64,000 bases of DNA from Stenotrophomonas raiganjensis (SeqCode) (GCF_030658505.1 NZ_JAUTXR010000163.1:1-64000); one strand, 5' to 3'. Numbered from the stretch's first letter, positions 17,048-26,681 are shown. Made by a program: numbers and translations. The notes: generated by a model from the sequence alone, not told the origin.

Positions 17048-18895
17048 ATGGATACCGCGCTGACGCTGACCAACGACATGAAGCTCGTGCTCGGGCTGGT
17101 CGGCTTCACGATGGCGATGTTCCTGTTCGAGCGCATCCGCGCCGACGTGGTCGCGCTGGTGGTGCTGGTGGTACTCGGTGTCACCGGCCTGATCGCGCCG
17201 GAGGAAATCTTCGGTGGTTTCTCCGGCAACGCGGTGATGAGCATCATTGCCACCACCATCCTCGGTGCGGGCCTGGACCGCACCGGGGCACTGAACCGGC
17301 TGGCCGCCTGGCTGCTGCGGCGCGGCCACGGCGTCGAGCAGCGGTTGTTGATGATGACCACGGCCATCGCCGGCCTGAACTCGTCCTTCATGCAGAACCC
17401 GTCGGTGATGGCGCTGTACCTGCCGGTCGCCTCGCGGCTGGCGGCACGCACCGGGCTGACCCTGCAGCGGCTGCTGCTGCCGATCTCGGCGGCGATCGTG
17501 ATGGGTGGCGCGCTGACCATGGTCGGCAACTCGCCGCTGATCCTGCTGAACGATCTGCTGGCCTCGGCCAACAACAACCTGCCCTCGGGCCTGGCCACCA
17601 TCGAGCCGCTGCGCATGTTCGCGCCGCTGCCGATCGGCGTGGCGCTGCTGATCGCTTCGTTGCTGTACTTCCGTTACTACGGCGATCGCAAACTGATCGA
17701 GGAAGAGAACCTGGCCAACGACGGGGTCACCCCGGCGCGTACCGAGAGCTACTTCGCCAAGACCTATGGCATCGAAGGCGACGTGTTCGAGCTGGTGGTC
17801 AGCGCCGAAAGCCCACTGGTCGGCATGACCCTGGGCGAAGCGGAGAACCTGCACGACGCGCCGCTGCTGCTTGCCCTGAAAACCGGCAATGACACGCGCC
17901 TGGCGCCGCCGGCCGAGATGCGCATCTGGGTCGGCAGCGTGCTCGGCGCGATGGGCCCGCGCCAGCAGATCAGCGACTTCGCGCAGAACCAGTTCCTGCG
18001 CATGTCCTCGCGCCTGAAGCATCTGGGCGATCTGTTCAATCCCAGCCGCGCCGGCATTTCCGAGGCGGTGGTGCCCCCCACTTCCGGGGTGATCGGCAAG
18101 ACCGCCGGCGATCTGCGCCTGCGCAAGGAACGCGGCATGAGCCTGCTGGCGATCAACCGCGACAAGCAGGTGATCCGCGAAGACGTGCGCGACGTGCCAC
18201 TGCGCGCCGGTGACATGCTGGTCTTCCACAGCATCTGGACCGACCTGGCGCAGGCGGCCAAGAGCCGCGACTTCGTGGTGGTGACCGACTACCCCACCGG
18301 CGAACAGCGCCCGCACAAGTTCAAGATCGCGATGGCGATCTTCGCGCTGACCATCCTGATCGCGCTGACCAGCAAGCTGCCGGTGGCGCTGACCCTGATG
18401 ACCGGCGTGGCTGGCATGCTGCTGACCGGCGTGCTGCGCATGGACGAGGCCTATGCCTCGATCAACTGGAAGACGGTGTTCATGATGGCCGGGCTGATTC
18501 CGCTCGGCTGGGCGATGGACTCCAGCGGTGCGGCGGCGTGGGTGGCCGGCCATACCATCGACAAGCTGCCGACGGGCATCCCGGTATGGGTGCTGGAAGT
18601 GGCGCTGGCGCTGCTGACCACAGCGTTCTCGCTGGTGATCAGCCATGTGGGCGCGACCATCGTGATGGTGCCCATTGCGGTGAACCTGGCGCTGGCGGCG
18701 GGCGGTAATCCGACCGCATTCGCGCTGATCGTGGCGCTGTCGGCATCCAACAACCTGATGACGGCCTCAAACCCGGTGATCTCGATGATCACTGGCCCGG
18801 CCAACTACACCCCGCGTGAGATGTGGCGGGTCGGCGGCCCGCTGTCGCTGATCTACACCTGCGTGGTGGTGTTGATGATCAACCTGATGTTCTGA
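17048..18895 (+). CDS. SLC13-family permease with two central RCK_C (TrkA-C) domains
   Basis: The protein is 615 residues. About five membrane segments precede, and about six follow, a cytoplasmic region (about residues 220-420) holding two TrkA-C-like units (VFELVVSAESPLVGMTLGEAE and SEAVVPPTSGVIGKTAGDLRL). Hairpin motifs GNSPLILLNDLL and SNNLMTASNPVI occupy the positions used for Na+ and substrate binding in divalent-anion transporters. Proteins with this plan are annotated as SLC13/CitT-like or sulfur-compound permeases. The substrate cannot be told. It ends next to repeat element A. Confidence 0.88.
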   Translation: MDTALTLTNDMKLVLGLVGFTMAMFLFERIRADVVALVVLVVLGVTGLIAPEEIFGGFSGNAVMSIIATTILGAGLDRTGALNRLAAWLLRRGHGVEQRLLMMTTAIAGLNSSFMQNPSVMALYLPVASRLAARTGLTLQRLLLPISAAIVMGGALTMVGNSPLILLNDLLASANNNLPSGLATIEPLRMFAPLPIGVALLIASLLYFRYYGDRKLIEEENLANDGVTPARTESYFAKTYGIEGDVFELVVSAESPLVGMTLGEAENLHDAPLLLALKTGNDTRLAPPAEMRIWVGSVLGAMGPRQQISDFAQNQFLRMSSRLKHLGDLFNPSRAGISEAVVPPTSGVIGKTAGDLRLRKERGMSLLAINRDKQVIREDVRDVPLRAGDMLVFHSIWTDLAQAAKSRDFVVVTDYPTGEQRPHKFKIAMAIFALTILIALTSKLPVALTLMTGVAGMLLTGVLRMDEAYASINWKTVFMMAGLIPLGWAMDSSGAAAWVAGHTIDKLPTGIPVWVLEVALALLTTAFSLVISHVGATIVMVPIAVNLALAAGGNPTAFALIVALSASNNLMTASNPVISMITGPANYTPREMWRVGGPLSLIYTCVVVLMINLMF

Positions 18896-18909
18896 GGGTT
18901 GGGTTTGCT

Positions 18910-19179
<270 letters not shown>

Positions 19180-19229
19180 TTCGACAGATTTCTGCCATCT
19201 GCCGGAACGGCATTCTGTGCTGCTGGTGG

Positions 19230-19302
19230 GTGTCGACCTTGGTCGACACGGTGGATCCACGCCATGCGTGGATGCCTTGGTAGAGTCGAGCCATGCTCGA
19301 CT
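19230..19302. repeat. Cluster of REP-like hairpins downstream of copy A
   Basis: Three small palindromes follow each other: GTGTCGACC-TT-GGTCGACAC (19230-19249), a GGATCCACGC/GCGTGGAT hairpin, and GTAGAGTCGAGCC-ATGCTCGACT from 19280. The first recurs exactly at 36319-36338 behind copy B. Confidence 0.7.
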
Positions 19303-19312
19303 GCTTCTGGCC

Positions 19313-19648
19313 TCAGGCCAGGTAAACCTGCCCGTCGCGCACGTCCACCGGCACCGAGCGCAAACGGTCGCCCTTGCACGGGCCGGCGATGCAGTCGCCG
19401 CTGTCCAGCGCGAACGAGGCGCCGTGCGCGGCGCACACCAGGTGGCCCTCGCGGCTCTTCAGGAACTGGCCCGGGGCCCAGTCCAGGCGGCGGCCGGCGT
19501 GCGGGCAGATGTTCAGGAAGGCACGCACCTGCGCGCCGTCGCGGTACAGCACCAGCGACTCGGCATCGCCATCGACCACCGCTTCGACCTCGGCAAACGC
19601 GCCATCGGCAATGGCATCAAAGGCGATCAGGGCAGCAGCGGCAGTCAT
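19313..19648 (-). CDS. Single-domain Rieske [2Fe-2S] ferredoxin-like protein
   Basis: The ATG at 19648 gives 111 residues. The two Rieske half-sites are ICPHAGRRL (Cys48, His50) and CAAHGASF (Cys72, His75), the spacing expected for a [2Fe-2S] cluster with two Cys and two His ligands. Small soluble Rieske proteins serve as electron carriers, often like NirD or oxygenase ferredoxins. No partner oxygenase or reductase lies nearby, so the redox partner is unknown. The gene is convergent with the SLC13 permease across repeat copy A. Confidence 0.88.
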   Translation of the reverse strand: MTAAAALIAFDAIADGAFAEVEAVVDGDAESLVLYRDGAQVRAFLNICPHAGRRLDWAPGQFLKSREGHLVCAAHGASFALDSGDCIAGPCKGDRLRSVPVDVRDGQVYLA

Positions 19649-19826
19649 GGCGAAGGCTCGGACAGTAAACCCGCATTGTCGCACGCCCACTCAGGTGACT
19701 GGCTGCGACATGAACACAAGTCATTGATCCGTAATAAGCACAGGCTATATTTAACGACTTTTTCACTCAATGACAGTGGCGCGTCCCGATACTCTGGTTT
19801 CGCTGATCCCAGCCTATCGAGCCGCC

Positions 19827-20108
19827 ATGTTCAATCGCGCATCCGCCTTCAACCAGTTCCGCACCCTGTTCGCGCCGCGCAAGCCGCGTCACCCGCTGGT
19901 GCGCGTTGCCGTGGGCCTGCTTGGCCTGGCGATCCTGGCGGCAATGGTGTTCATCGGCGTCTTCGTCGGTGCGGCGATGATCCTGGTCGGCCTGGCGTGG
20001 AAGCTGCTTGCTTCGCGCAAGCCGGGTGTCGCCCGTCCGGTCGACCCGACCGTGGTCGAGGGCGAGTACCGCGTGGTGCGCAAGCCGGTGCTGCCGGCCT
20101 CACGTTGA
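19827..20108 (+). CDS. Small single-span membrane protein, 93 residues
   Basis: The start at 19827 (MFNRASAFNQF) is preferred; an in-frame ATG at 19770 would add 19 residues. The middle carries one long hydrophobic stretch (VAVGLLGLAILAAMVFIGVFVGAAMILVGLAW) that could span the membrane once or as a tight pair. The flanks are basic and the C-terminus is polar (GEYRVVRKPVLPASR). I recognise no family. It lies on the same strand as the FAH-fold gene, 76 bases upstream of it. Confidence 0.65.
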   Translation: MFNRASAFNQFRTLFAPRKPRHPLVRVAVGLLGLAILAAMVFIGVFVGAAMILVGLAWKLLASRKPGVARPVDPTVVEGEYRVVRKPVLPASR

Positions 20109-20184
20109 CCCACGCCCTGCGCGCCCGCTGACGGCGGGCGCCGATGCGTTCTAGACTGCGGGCACGCCCTTCCTGGATGCCCGC

Positions 20185-20901
20185 ATGCCCGATCTCTCCG
20201 ATGTGATCCCTGCCGTAGCCCTGCCGCGTGTGCCGGTGGTGGGTGGTGGCAGCTTCCCCGTGCACCGTATCTACTGCGTCGGCCGCAATTTCGCCGACCA
20301 TGCCCGTGAAATGGGCGCGGCGGTGCCGGCGTCCGATGATCGTGGCCGTCCGATGTTCTTCAGCAAGCCGGCCGATGCGATCGTGGTCGGCCACGACGAT
20401 GCCATCCCCTACCCACCGGCGACCGCCAACCTGCACCACGAAGTGGAACTGGTGGTGGCGATCGGCCGTGACGCGCCCGTGGGCGAGCTGGCCGTGGCCG
20501 ACGCCGACGCGCTGGTCTACGGCTACGCCGTCGGCCTGGACCTGACCCGCCGCGACCTGCAGGCCGCGGCCAAGGACAAGGGCCACCCGTGGGACGCGGC
20601 CAAGGGCTTCGATGCCTCCGCGCCGATCAGCGAAATCGTCCACGCCGAGGAAGTCGGCGACCTGGCCGCGCTGAACCTGTCGCTGGAGGTCAATGGCGAG
20701 GTGCGCCAGCAGGCGCTGCTGGACCAGATGATCTGGAACGTGCCGGAGATCCTGCATGAGCTGTCCAAGCTGTGGCAGCTGCGGGCAGGCGACCTGGTGT
20801 TCATGGGTACCCCGTCCGGGGTGGCTGCACTGAAGCCCGGCGACCGCTTCAGTGCCCGCCTGGAAAACGTGGCCGAGCGCCACGGCGTGATCGCCGGCTG
20901 A
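20185..20901 (+). CDS. Fumarylacetoacetate hydrolase-family protein (FAHD1-like)
   Basis: The 238-residue protein has FAH-fold landmarks: [15 protein letters not shown] near the start, the metal-ligand motif [11 protein letters not shown], the active-site KGFDASAPI region, and [15 protein letters not shown] near the end. Family members cleave or decarboxylate acylpyruvates and oxaloacetate using Mg2+. The size and ADHA-type start fit the FAHD1/YcgM group more than tyrosine-pathway FAH. The exact substrate is not shown by context. mscL follows 55 bases later. Confidence 0.88.
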   Translation: MPDLSDVIPAVALPRVPVVGGGSFPVHRIYCVGRNFADHAREMGAAVPASDDRGRPMFFSKPADAIVVGHDDAIPYPPATANLHHEVELVVAIGRDAPVGELAVADADALVYGYAVGLDLTRRDLQAAAKDKGHPWDAAKGFDASAPISEIVHAEEVGDLAALNLSLEVNGEVRQQALLDQMIWNVPEILHELSKLWQLRAGDLVFMGTPSGVAALKPGDRFSARLENVAERHGVIAG

Positions 20902-20956
20902 CACCACCTGCGCTACCCTGCGCGCTGTCCACTTCCCCGACCGGAGAAAAACAACA

Positions 20957-21361
20957 ATGGGAATGCTCACCGAGTTCAAGGAATTCGCGATGCGCGGCAA
21001 CGTCATCGACCTCGCCGTCGGCGTGGTGATCGGCGCAGCCTTCGGCAAGATCGTGACGGCGCTGGTCGAGAAGATCATCATGCCGCCGCTGGGCTACCTG
21101 ATCGGCCGCGTGGACTTCTCCAGCCTGGCCTGGACCCTGTCGCCGGCCCACCTGGGTCCGGATGGCAAGGAAATTCCGGCCGTAGTGGTTGGCTACGGCG
21201 ACTTCATCAACACCATCATCCAGTTCGTGATCGTGGCCTTTGCCATCTTCATCGTGGTCAAGGCGATCAACCGCCTGTCGCGCAAGCAGGAAGCTGCCCC
21301 GGCAGCCCCCGCCGAGGAAGTGGTGCTGCTGCGCGAGATCCGCGACAGCCTGAAGAAGTAA
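20957..21361 (+). CDS. mscL: Large-conductance mechanosensitive channel MscL
   Basis: The product is 134 residues with the standard N-terminus [22 protein letters not shown] (first helix and start of TM1). TM1 is [18 protein letters not shown], the periplasmic loop is about 60 residues, and TM2 is [17 protein letters not shown] charged C-terminal bundle follows. MscL opens under hypo-osmotic membrane tension. It stands before a GTAG pair and a hairpin terminator. Confidence 0.97.
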   Translation: MGMLTEFKEFAMRGNVIDLAVGVVIGAAFGKIVTALVEKIIMPPLGYLIGRVDFSSLAWTLSPAHLGPDGKEIPAVVVGYGDFINTIIQFVIVAFAIFIVVKAINRLSRKQEAAPAAPAEEVVLLREIRDSLKK

Positions 21362-21394
21362 GGTATCGGGCGCCTATGGGCGCCCCTCCCATCT

Positions 21395-21456
21395 GTAGAG
21401 CCGAGCCCACGCTCGGCTTATCTGCAAAAGGCAGCCGAGCATTGGCTCGGCTCTAC
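21395..21456. repeat. Inverted pair of GTAG REP palindromes
   Basis: GTAGAGCCGAGCCCACGCTCGGC faces GCCGAGCATTGGCTCGGCTCTAC across a 15-base gap. It is a canonical paired SMAG-like repeat after mscL. Confidence 0.88.
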
Positions 21457-21464
21457 AGAAGCAG

Positions 21465-21494
21465 GCGAAAGCCCCGCTCCAGCGGGGCTTTCGC
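21465..21494 (+). terminator. Hairpin terminator after mscL
   Basis: A 14-bp stem GCGAAAGCCCCGCT / AGCGGGGCTTTCGC with a 2-base gap, followed by TTTGCC. The T-run is short, but AAAGCCCCGC..GCGGGGCTTT hairpins are common terminators in this group. Confidence 0.6.
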
Positions 21495-21603
21495 TTTGCC
21501 GGACATGGCGGAAAACAGCGTTCGCGCCAGCCATGACCTCCCGCCCATGCGCGGGCCTGAACGACTGTTAAGCTCCAAGGCTTGGTCCCTTCCGGAGTTG
21601 CCC

Positions 21604-23025
21604 ATGCGTCGCCGCGTCCTTGCCATCGCATCCTCCCTCGCCCTGCTGGCCGCTCCGGCCTTTGCGGCGCCGCACACCACCACCCTGCCTCCGGCGTCGC
21701 TGGCCACCGCTGCTCAGCTGCGCGACCAGGCACTGGCCGACGACACCGGCTGGAAGGTGGTTGAATCGCTGACCGCCGAGATCGGCCCGCGCATCGCCGG
21801 CAGCGAGGCCGACGCCCGCGCCGTGGCCTGGGCCGAAGCCAAGTTCAAGGCGCTGGGCTTTGACAAGGTGTGGAAGGAACCGGTGACTTTCCCGAAGTGG
21901 GAGCGCCGCAGTGAACATGCCGCCGTGACCGGCCGGAATCCGCAGCCGCTGCAGATCACCGCACTGGGCGGCAGCCCGGGCGGCACGGTGGAAGCCGAGG
22001 TGGTGCGCTTCGCCGATCTGGCCGCACTGCAGGCGGCACCGGCAGGCTCGCTGAAGGGCAAGATCGCCTTCGTCGATTACCAGATGCTGCCCTTCCGCGA
22101 TGGCCGCGACTACGGCCGCGGCGGTGCGATCCGCAGCAAGGGCCCGTCCGAAGCGATCCGCAAGGGCGCGGTCGGCTTCCTGATGCGCTCGGCCGGTACC
22201 GATTCGCACCGCGTGCCGCACACCGGCATCACCCGTTTCGACGATGGCCTGACCCCGGTGCCGTCGGCCGCGCTGTCGGTGCCCGATGCCGACCAGCTGG
22301 CCCGCCTGCTGGCCCGCGGCAGCACCACGGTGAAAGTGGCGCTGGACTGCGGCTGGGATGGCACGGCGACCTCGTACAACGTGATCGGCGAGATCACCGG
22401 CCGCAGCCTACCGAAGGAAGTGGTGGTGATCGGTGGTCACCTGGATTCGTGGGACCTGGGCACCGGCGCGGTGGATGACGGCGCGGGCGTGGGCATCACC
22501 ATGGCCGCAGGCCACCTGATCGGGCAGCTGAAGCAGGCTCCGAAGCGCACCATCCGCGTGATCGCCTTCGCCAACGAAGAACAGGGCCTGTACGGCGGCA
22601 AGGCCTACGCCGAGGCGCATGCCAAGGACGTAGCCCTGCACCAGCTGGCCGCCGAGAGTGACTTCGGTGCTGGCCGCATCTATGCGTTCAATACCGGCTC
22701 GCCGAACCCGGAAGGCTCGCGCGAGGCGACGAAGCAGATTGCCGAGGTGATGAAGCCGCTGGGCATCGAGTACCAGGCCGACAAGGGCGGCCCGGGGCCC
22801 GACGTCGGCCCGCTGGCGGCCAAGGGCGGTGCGTGGGCATGGCTGGCGCAGGATGGTTCGGACTACTTCCACCTGCACCATACCGCCGACGACACGCTGG
22901 ACAAGATCGACCCGAAGGCACTGGCGCAGAACGTGGCGGCCTACACCGTGTTCGCGTATCTGGCCGCGGAAGCCGACGGCGGCTTCGGCAGCGAGGCCAA
23001 GGCGACCACGCCGCCGAACGAATGA
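21604..23025 (+). CDS. Secreted M28-family zinc metallopeptidase
   Basis: The ATG at 21604 opens a Sec signal peptide (MRRRVLAIASSLALLAAPAFA), giving 473 residues. The M28 zinc site is visible: VIGGHLDSWDLGTGAVDDGAG (first His and bridging Asp), ANEEQGLYGG (catalytic and metal Glu), ESDFGAG (Asp) and LHHTADD (last His). A PA-like inserted domain precedes it. The layout is that of carboxypeptidase Q/aminopeptidase enzymes acting in the periplasm or outside. An upstream in-frame extension runs through repeats and is rejected. Confidence 0.9.
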   Translation: MRRRVLAIASSLALLAAPAFAAPHTTTLPPASLATAAQLRDQALADDTGWKVVESLTAEIGPRIAGSEADARAVAWAEAKFKALGFDKVWKEPVTFPKWERRSEHAAVTGRNPQPLQITALGGSPGGTVEAEVVRFADLAALQAAPAGSLKGKIAFVDYQMLPFRDGRDYGRGGAIRSKGPSEAIRKGAVGFLMRSAGTDSHRVPHTGITRFDDGLTPVPSAALSVPDADQLARLLARGSTTVKVALDCGWDGTATSYNVIGEITGRSLPKEVVVIGGHLDSWDLGTGAVDDGAGVGITMAAGHLIGQLKQAPKRTIRVIAFANEEQGLYGGKAYAEAHAKDVALHQLAAESDFGAGRIYAFNTGSPNPEGSREATKQIAEVMKPLGIEYQADKGGPGPDVGPLAAKGGAWAWLAQDGSDYFHLHHTADDTLDKIDPKALAQNVAAYTVFAYLAAEADGGFGSEAKATTPPNE

Positions 23026-23033
23026 TGTGCTGG

Positions 23034-23143
23034 CGCCGGGCCATGCCCGGCGAGCGCAACTGGAAGCGCGGTGCGAACCAAGGTTCGCACCCACCGGGTA
23101 ATGGCGTGCGGTCAGAGCCCTCGCGTTGGCGAGGGATCTGACC
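23034..23143. repeat. Three palindromes between the M28 peptidase and an AGCS symporter
   Basis: These are CGCCGGGC-CAT-GCCCGGCG (23034-23052), GTGCGAACC-AA-GGTTCGCAC (23071-23090) and GGTCAGA..CCCTCGC-GTTG-GCGAGGG..TCTGACC (23110-23143). The last is a cousin of the 53642 palindrome. They sit between convergent stop codons and may terminate both transcripts. Confidence 0.7.
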
Positions 23144-23152
23144 CCGATTCTG

Positions 23153-24604
23153 TCAGCCCTCCCACACGCTGGTGTTGCGTACACCCAGCAGCTTCGGGTT
23201 GAACAGCGGATCCTTGCCCGCCTGGCGATGCTGTTCGTAGTCGCGCAGCGCCGCCAGCGCCGGCTTCTGCAGCAGCAGGATGGCGATGATGTTCAACCAG
23301 CTCATCAGGCCGACTCCGATGTCGCCCAGCGACCACGCGATCGTTGCGCTGTTCACCGCCGAGTAGCCGGTCGCGGCCAGGAACAGCAGCTGGAACCCGC
23401 CCATCACCCACGGCGCGGGACGATCACGGCACAGGTAGCTGATGTTGGTCTCGGCCATGTAGTACAGCGCCAGGATGGTGGTGAACGCGAACGGCAGGAT
23501 CGCCAGCGCCACGAACGAGCGGCCGAAGCCCGGCAACGCGGATTCCACCGCATGCTGCACGAAGCGTGGCCCCGCCTCGACGCCGGGCAGATTGCCCAGC
23601 AGCAGGCGCGCCTCATCCGGAATGCCATTCACTGCCGGGTCGTAGACGTTGTACAGACCCGTGGACAGGATCAGGAACGCGGTGGCACTGCACACCACCA
23701 TCGTGTCGATGTAGACCGAGAACGACTGCACCAGGCCCTGCTTGACCGGATGCGAAACTTCGGCGGCAGCGGCCGGATGCGCACCGCTGCCCATGCCGGC
23801 CTCGTTGGACAGCACGCCACGGCGCACGCCCCACTGGATGGCGGTGCCGATCATTGCACCGAACGCGGCATCCACACCGAATGCGCTGCGCAGCACCAGC
23901 ATGATCACCTCCGGCACTTTCTCGGCATTGAGCACCATCACCAGCGCCGCCACCAGCAGATACGCCACCGCCATCAGCGGCACCACCCACTCGGCAACCC
24001 GCGCGATGCGGCGCACGCCGCCAATCAGGATCGCGCCCAGCACCAGCAGCAGTACCGCCGTAGTGGTCATCACGGGCACGTTCCAGGCTTCGTTCACCGC
24101 ACTGGTGATGGCGTTGGACTGGGTGCCGGCCAGCATCGCGCCGGCCAGTACGGTCACCAGTGCGAACAGCACCGCGTACCAGCGCTGGCCCAGGCCTTTT
24201 TCGATGTAGTAGGCGGGCCCACCGCGATACTGGCCCTTGGCATCGCGGTCCTTGTAGATCTGCGCCAGCGTGGATTCGATGAAGGCACTGGACGCGCCGA
24301 GGAAGGCGACGATCCACATCCAGAAGATCGCGCCCGGGCCGCCAAAGGCGATGGCCATCGCCACGCCGGCGATGTTGCCGACCCCGACCCGGCTGGACAA
24401 CGACAGCGACAGGGCCTGGAACGGTGACACGCCGGAATCGGAGCGCTCATGACGGAACATCAGGCGCAGCATGTCCGGCAGCGCACGCAACTGGATGAAG
24501 CGGGTGCGCACGCTGAAGTACAGGCCAGCGAGCAGGCACAGCACCACCAGGTACGGGCTCCAGACGACGCCGAGGATCGTGTTGACGATGGATTCGATGT
24601 TCAT
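23153..24604 (-). CDS. Sodium:alanine/glycine symporter (AGCS family), first copy
   Basis: The 483-residue inner-membrane protein has about 11 hydrophobic segments. The AGCS signature GNIAGVAMAIAFGGPGAIFWMW is at about residues 75-96, followed by GGPAYYIEKGL and the conserved NEAGMGSGAHPAAAAEVSHPVKQG. Family members import alanine, glycine or related small amino acids with Na+. The ATG at 24604 is preceded by GAGGGG and lies only 10 bases after the stop of the outer-membrane gene, so the two form an operon. A paralogue lies at 26682-28190. Confidence 0.93.
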   Translation of the reverse strand: MNIESIVNTILGVVWSPYLVVLCLLAGLYFSVRTRFIQLRALPDMLRLMFRHERSDSGVSPFQALSLSLSSRVGVGNIAGVAMAIAFGGPGAIFWMWIVAFLGASSAFIESTLAQIYKDRDAKGQYRGGPAYYIEKGLGQRWYAVLFALVTVLAGAMLAGTQSNAITSAVNEAWNVPVMTTTAVLLLVLGAILIGGVRRIARVAEWVVPLMAVAYLLVAALVMVLNAEKVPEVIMLVLRSAFGVDAAFGAMIGTAIQWGVRRGVLSNEAGMGSGAHPAAAAEVSHPVKQGLVQSFSVYIDTMVVCSATAFLILSTGLYNVYDPAVNGIPDEARLLLGNLPGVEAGPRFVQHAVESALPGFGRSFVALAILPFAFTTILALYYMAETNISYLCRDRPAPWVMGGFQLLFLAATGYSAVNSATIAWSLGDIGVGLMSWLNIIAILLLQKPALAALRDYEQHRQAGKDPLFNPKLLGVRNTSVWEG

Positions 24605-24614
24605 CGGCCGCCCC

Positions 24615-25607
24615 TCAGAAGAACATGCCCAGGGCGACCTGGGGGCTGATGATGCGGCCGGCGTTGCGCCCGGCCACGGTGAATTCGATGCCGGCGATCA
24701 GGCCCAGTGACGGACTGAAGTGGTACTCCACGGCCGGCGCCAGGCTGACGTTGCGGCTGGCCGGACGGTGCTCTTCAATCCGTTCGATCACACCACTGCT
24801 GTTGCGTGCGAAGCCGCTCAGGCGCTGGCCGGTCTCGCGGCTTGCGGCCATTTCCATCACGGCCACCCAGCGTGAGTTGAAGCTGTACTCGGCGCCCACC
24901 GACAGGCCCAGTACCGAGCCGCGCGAAATGTGCCCCTGGAAGCTGTCGTCGGTGCCATACACGCTGGTGCCGGAAATGGCGGTGCGCGATGGGGCAGGAC
25001 CGGCGCTGAGCTGGGCGCGCCAGCGCAGCGGGCGATCGTTGCCCAGCCACACCACCTGCTGCACGCCCAGCGCGGCGGTGGTGCGCTGCACGCCATCGCC
25101 CTGCGCATCCAGAGGATTGCCGGTGATGCGGTCATGGCTGCCGGTGCTGAAGCGCTGCACCAGCGCGACCGAGATGGCCGGACGGGTGCCATCGGCATTC
25201 GGCGCCTGCAGCAGGTACTGCAGGCGTGCCGTGGTGTCGCCGGCACGGAAGCCGCTGCTGCGCGCACTGCCGGATTCCGAGCGTGAGGCGCTGAGATTGA
25301 CCTGGCCCATCACCCGGTCGCTGAAGCCGTAGATGATCGGCACCACGGTCGCCCACGCACCACTGCGCTCGGCGCTGCGGCGGCGATCCCCGTTGTTGTC
25401 GTAGTGGTCGCGGCTGTCGACCCGCACCAGATAGGGCTCGATGTACCAGTTGCCCTGCGGCAGGCCGGCCGGATTCGGCGTGATCAACGGGCCGGTGAAA
25501 TTGACCCCGTCGAGGCTGCGTTCTCCGGCCTGCACCGCCGGTGACGCAAGCGCAGCGAGTGCCAGCACCAGGCAAATGCGGCGTGTGCGGCGTTGGATTC
25601 GATGCAT
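24615..25607 (-). CDS. Outer-membrane beta-barrel protein, 330 residues
   Basis: The ATG at 25607 follows CAGGAGTGGTTCC and opens a signal peptide ending SPAVQA. The mature protein has alternating amphipathic strands, with YIEPYLVRVDSRDHY, RLQYLLQ and VEYHFSPSLGLIAGIEF, and ends in GMFF. This fits a porin-like barrel recognised by BAM through the terminal Phe. It resembles phenol-degradation MetA-type or transporter-like barrels, but I would not name a substrate. It is the first gene of an operon with the AGCS symporter 10 bases downstream. Confidence 0.75.
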   Translation of the reverse strand: MHRIQRRTRRICLVLALAALASPAVQAGERSLDGVNFTGPLITPNPAGLPQGNWYIEPYLVRVDSRDHYDNNGDRRRSAERSGAWATVVPIIYGFSDRVMGQVNLSASRSESGSARSSGFRAGDTTARLQYLLQAPNADGTRPAISVALVQRFSTGSHDRITGNPLDAQGDGVQRTTAALGVQQVVWLGNDRPLRWRAQLSAGPAPSRTAISGTSVYGTDDSFQGHISRGSVLGLSVGAEYSFNSRWVAVMEMAASRETGQRLSGFARNSSGVIERIEEHRPASRNVSLAPAVEYHFSPSLGLIAGIEFTVAGRNAGRIISPQVALGMFF

Positions 25608-25783
25608 GGAACCACTCCTGTACGACGTTGGAAGGATCTCCACCGTGCGGCGCGGGAAACGGCCCAGCAATGAGATAAGTTCTAAAAATGCCTGTCGTTC
25701 GGTCAAGCGTGCTTGAAACAACGTGAGCTGACGCAGATGACCCAATTCTCCTGGCATGCACCGCTTGCGCTCTTGCACCGCGC

Positions 25784-25812
25784 AAAAGAAAACCCGGCCA
25801 CAAGGGCCGGGT
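25784..25812 (-). terminator. Intrinsic terminator after the TrmH-family gene
   Basis: Stem ACCCGGCC / GGCCGGGT with a 5-base loop, followed on the minus strand by TTTTCTTTT. It lies 33 bases beyond the stop of the minus-strand RNA methyltransferase gene. Confidence 0.85.
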
Positions 25813-25844
25813 CCGGGCATCAGCACGGCATTGAAACCGCGGGA

Positions 25845-26681
25845 TCAGCCGTTGCGTCGGCTCGCCCACTGCGCCAGCAGCACCGCTGTGGCTGAGGCCA
25901 CGTTCAGGCTCTCCACCGCGCCACTGCCGGGAATCGAGACCTGCAGGTCGCACTGGCTGGCCAGGCTGCGGTCCATGCCCTCGCCCTCTGCGCCCATCAC
26001 GTACACCAACCGTTCCGGCAGCGATGCGCGGAATACGTCGTCACCGCCATCGACCAGGGTTGCCGCCAGGCCAAAACCGGCCGCACGCAGCTGCGACATC
26101 GCTTGGGCGGTCTCCGGCAGCTGTACCAGCGGAACGGCTTCGGCACCGCCCTCAGCCACACGTGCGGCGGCACCGGACAACGCCAGCGTGCTGCCGGCCG
26201 GCAGCAGCAGTGCCTTGGCACCGAAGTGCGCGGCCGAGCGCAGGATCGCGCCCAGGTTGTGCGGGTTGCCCACGCCATCCAGCCACAGCGCCAGCGCCGG
26301 GCCGTCGCCGACCTGCTCCAGCCACTGCGCCAGCGGCAGTGCCGGTGCACGCAGCACATCGGCCACCACGCCTTCGTGATGGGTGGTGCCGGCGAGCTTG
26401 TTCAGATCGCCGTCTTCAACCACGCGGTAGCCCACGCGGTTGGCCACGCACCACTTCAGCAGCGGTTGCAGGCGGGCAATGCGCGCCTCCAGCAGGTACA
26501 GCTTGCGCAACGCCTGCGGCCGCGCCTCGAACGCGGCCAGCACGGCATTCAGGCCGTACAGGCGCAGCTCATCGCTGCCACCGCGCCCGCCACCGCCCGT
26601 GGCCGGCACCTCCGGACGCGGCAACGGCGTTGCACGCGGCGGACGGGCGGACGGGCGGCGGTTGTTCCAAGGGTTGTTCAC
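25845..26681 (-). CDS. TrmH/SpoU-family RNA 2'-O-methyltransferase (RlmB-like)
   Basis: The 278-residue protein has an N-terminal low-complexity Arg/Pro tail, a substrate-binding domain beginning LRLYGLNAVLAAFEARP, and the SPOUT knot. The three SPOUT motifs are GVGNPHNLGAILRSA, LVYVMGAEGEGM and IPGSGAVESLNVASATAV. The family methylates ribose in rRNA or tRNA; RlmB (23S G2251) is the likeliest relative but is not proven. Translation starts at GTG directly after the stop of the upstream symporter (TAAGTG), with GGAG a few bases earlier, so the two are co-transcribed. Confidence 0.88.
   Translation of the reverse strand: MNNPWNNRRPSARPPRATPLPRPEVPATGGGGRGGSDELRLYGLNAVLAAFEARPQALRKLYLLEARIARLQPLLKWCVANRVGYRVVEDGDLNKLAGTTHHEGVVADVLRAPALPLAQWLEQVGDGPALALWLDGVGNPHNLGAILRSAAHFGAKALLLPAGSTLALSGAAARVAEGGAEAVPLVQLPETAQAMSQLRAAGFGLAATLVDGGDDVFRASLPERLVYVMGAEGEGMDRSLASQCDLQVSIPGSGAVESLNVASATAVLLAQWASRRNG

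Noticed and set aside
16244..18646. Open frame of 800 codons on the minus strand
   Set aside because: It covers trmB and the SLC13 permease in antisense; the two plus-strand genes have clear motifs.
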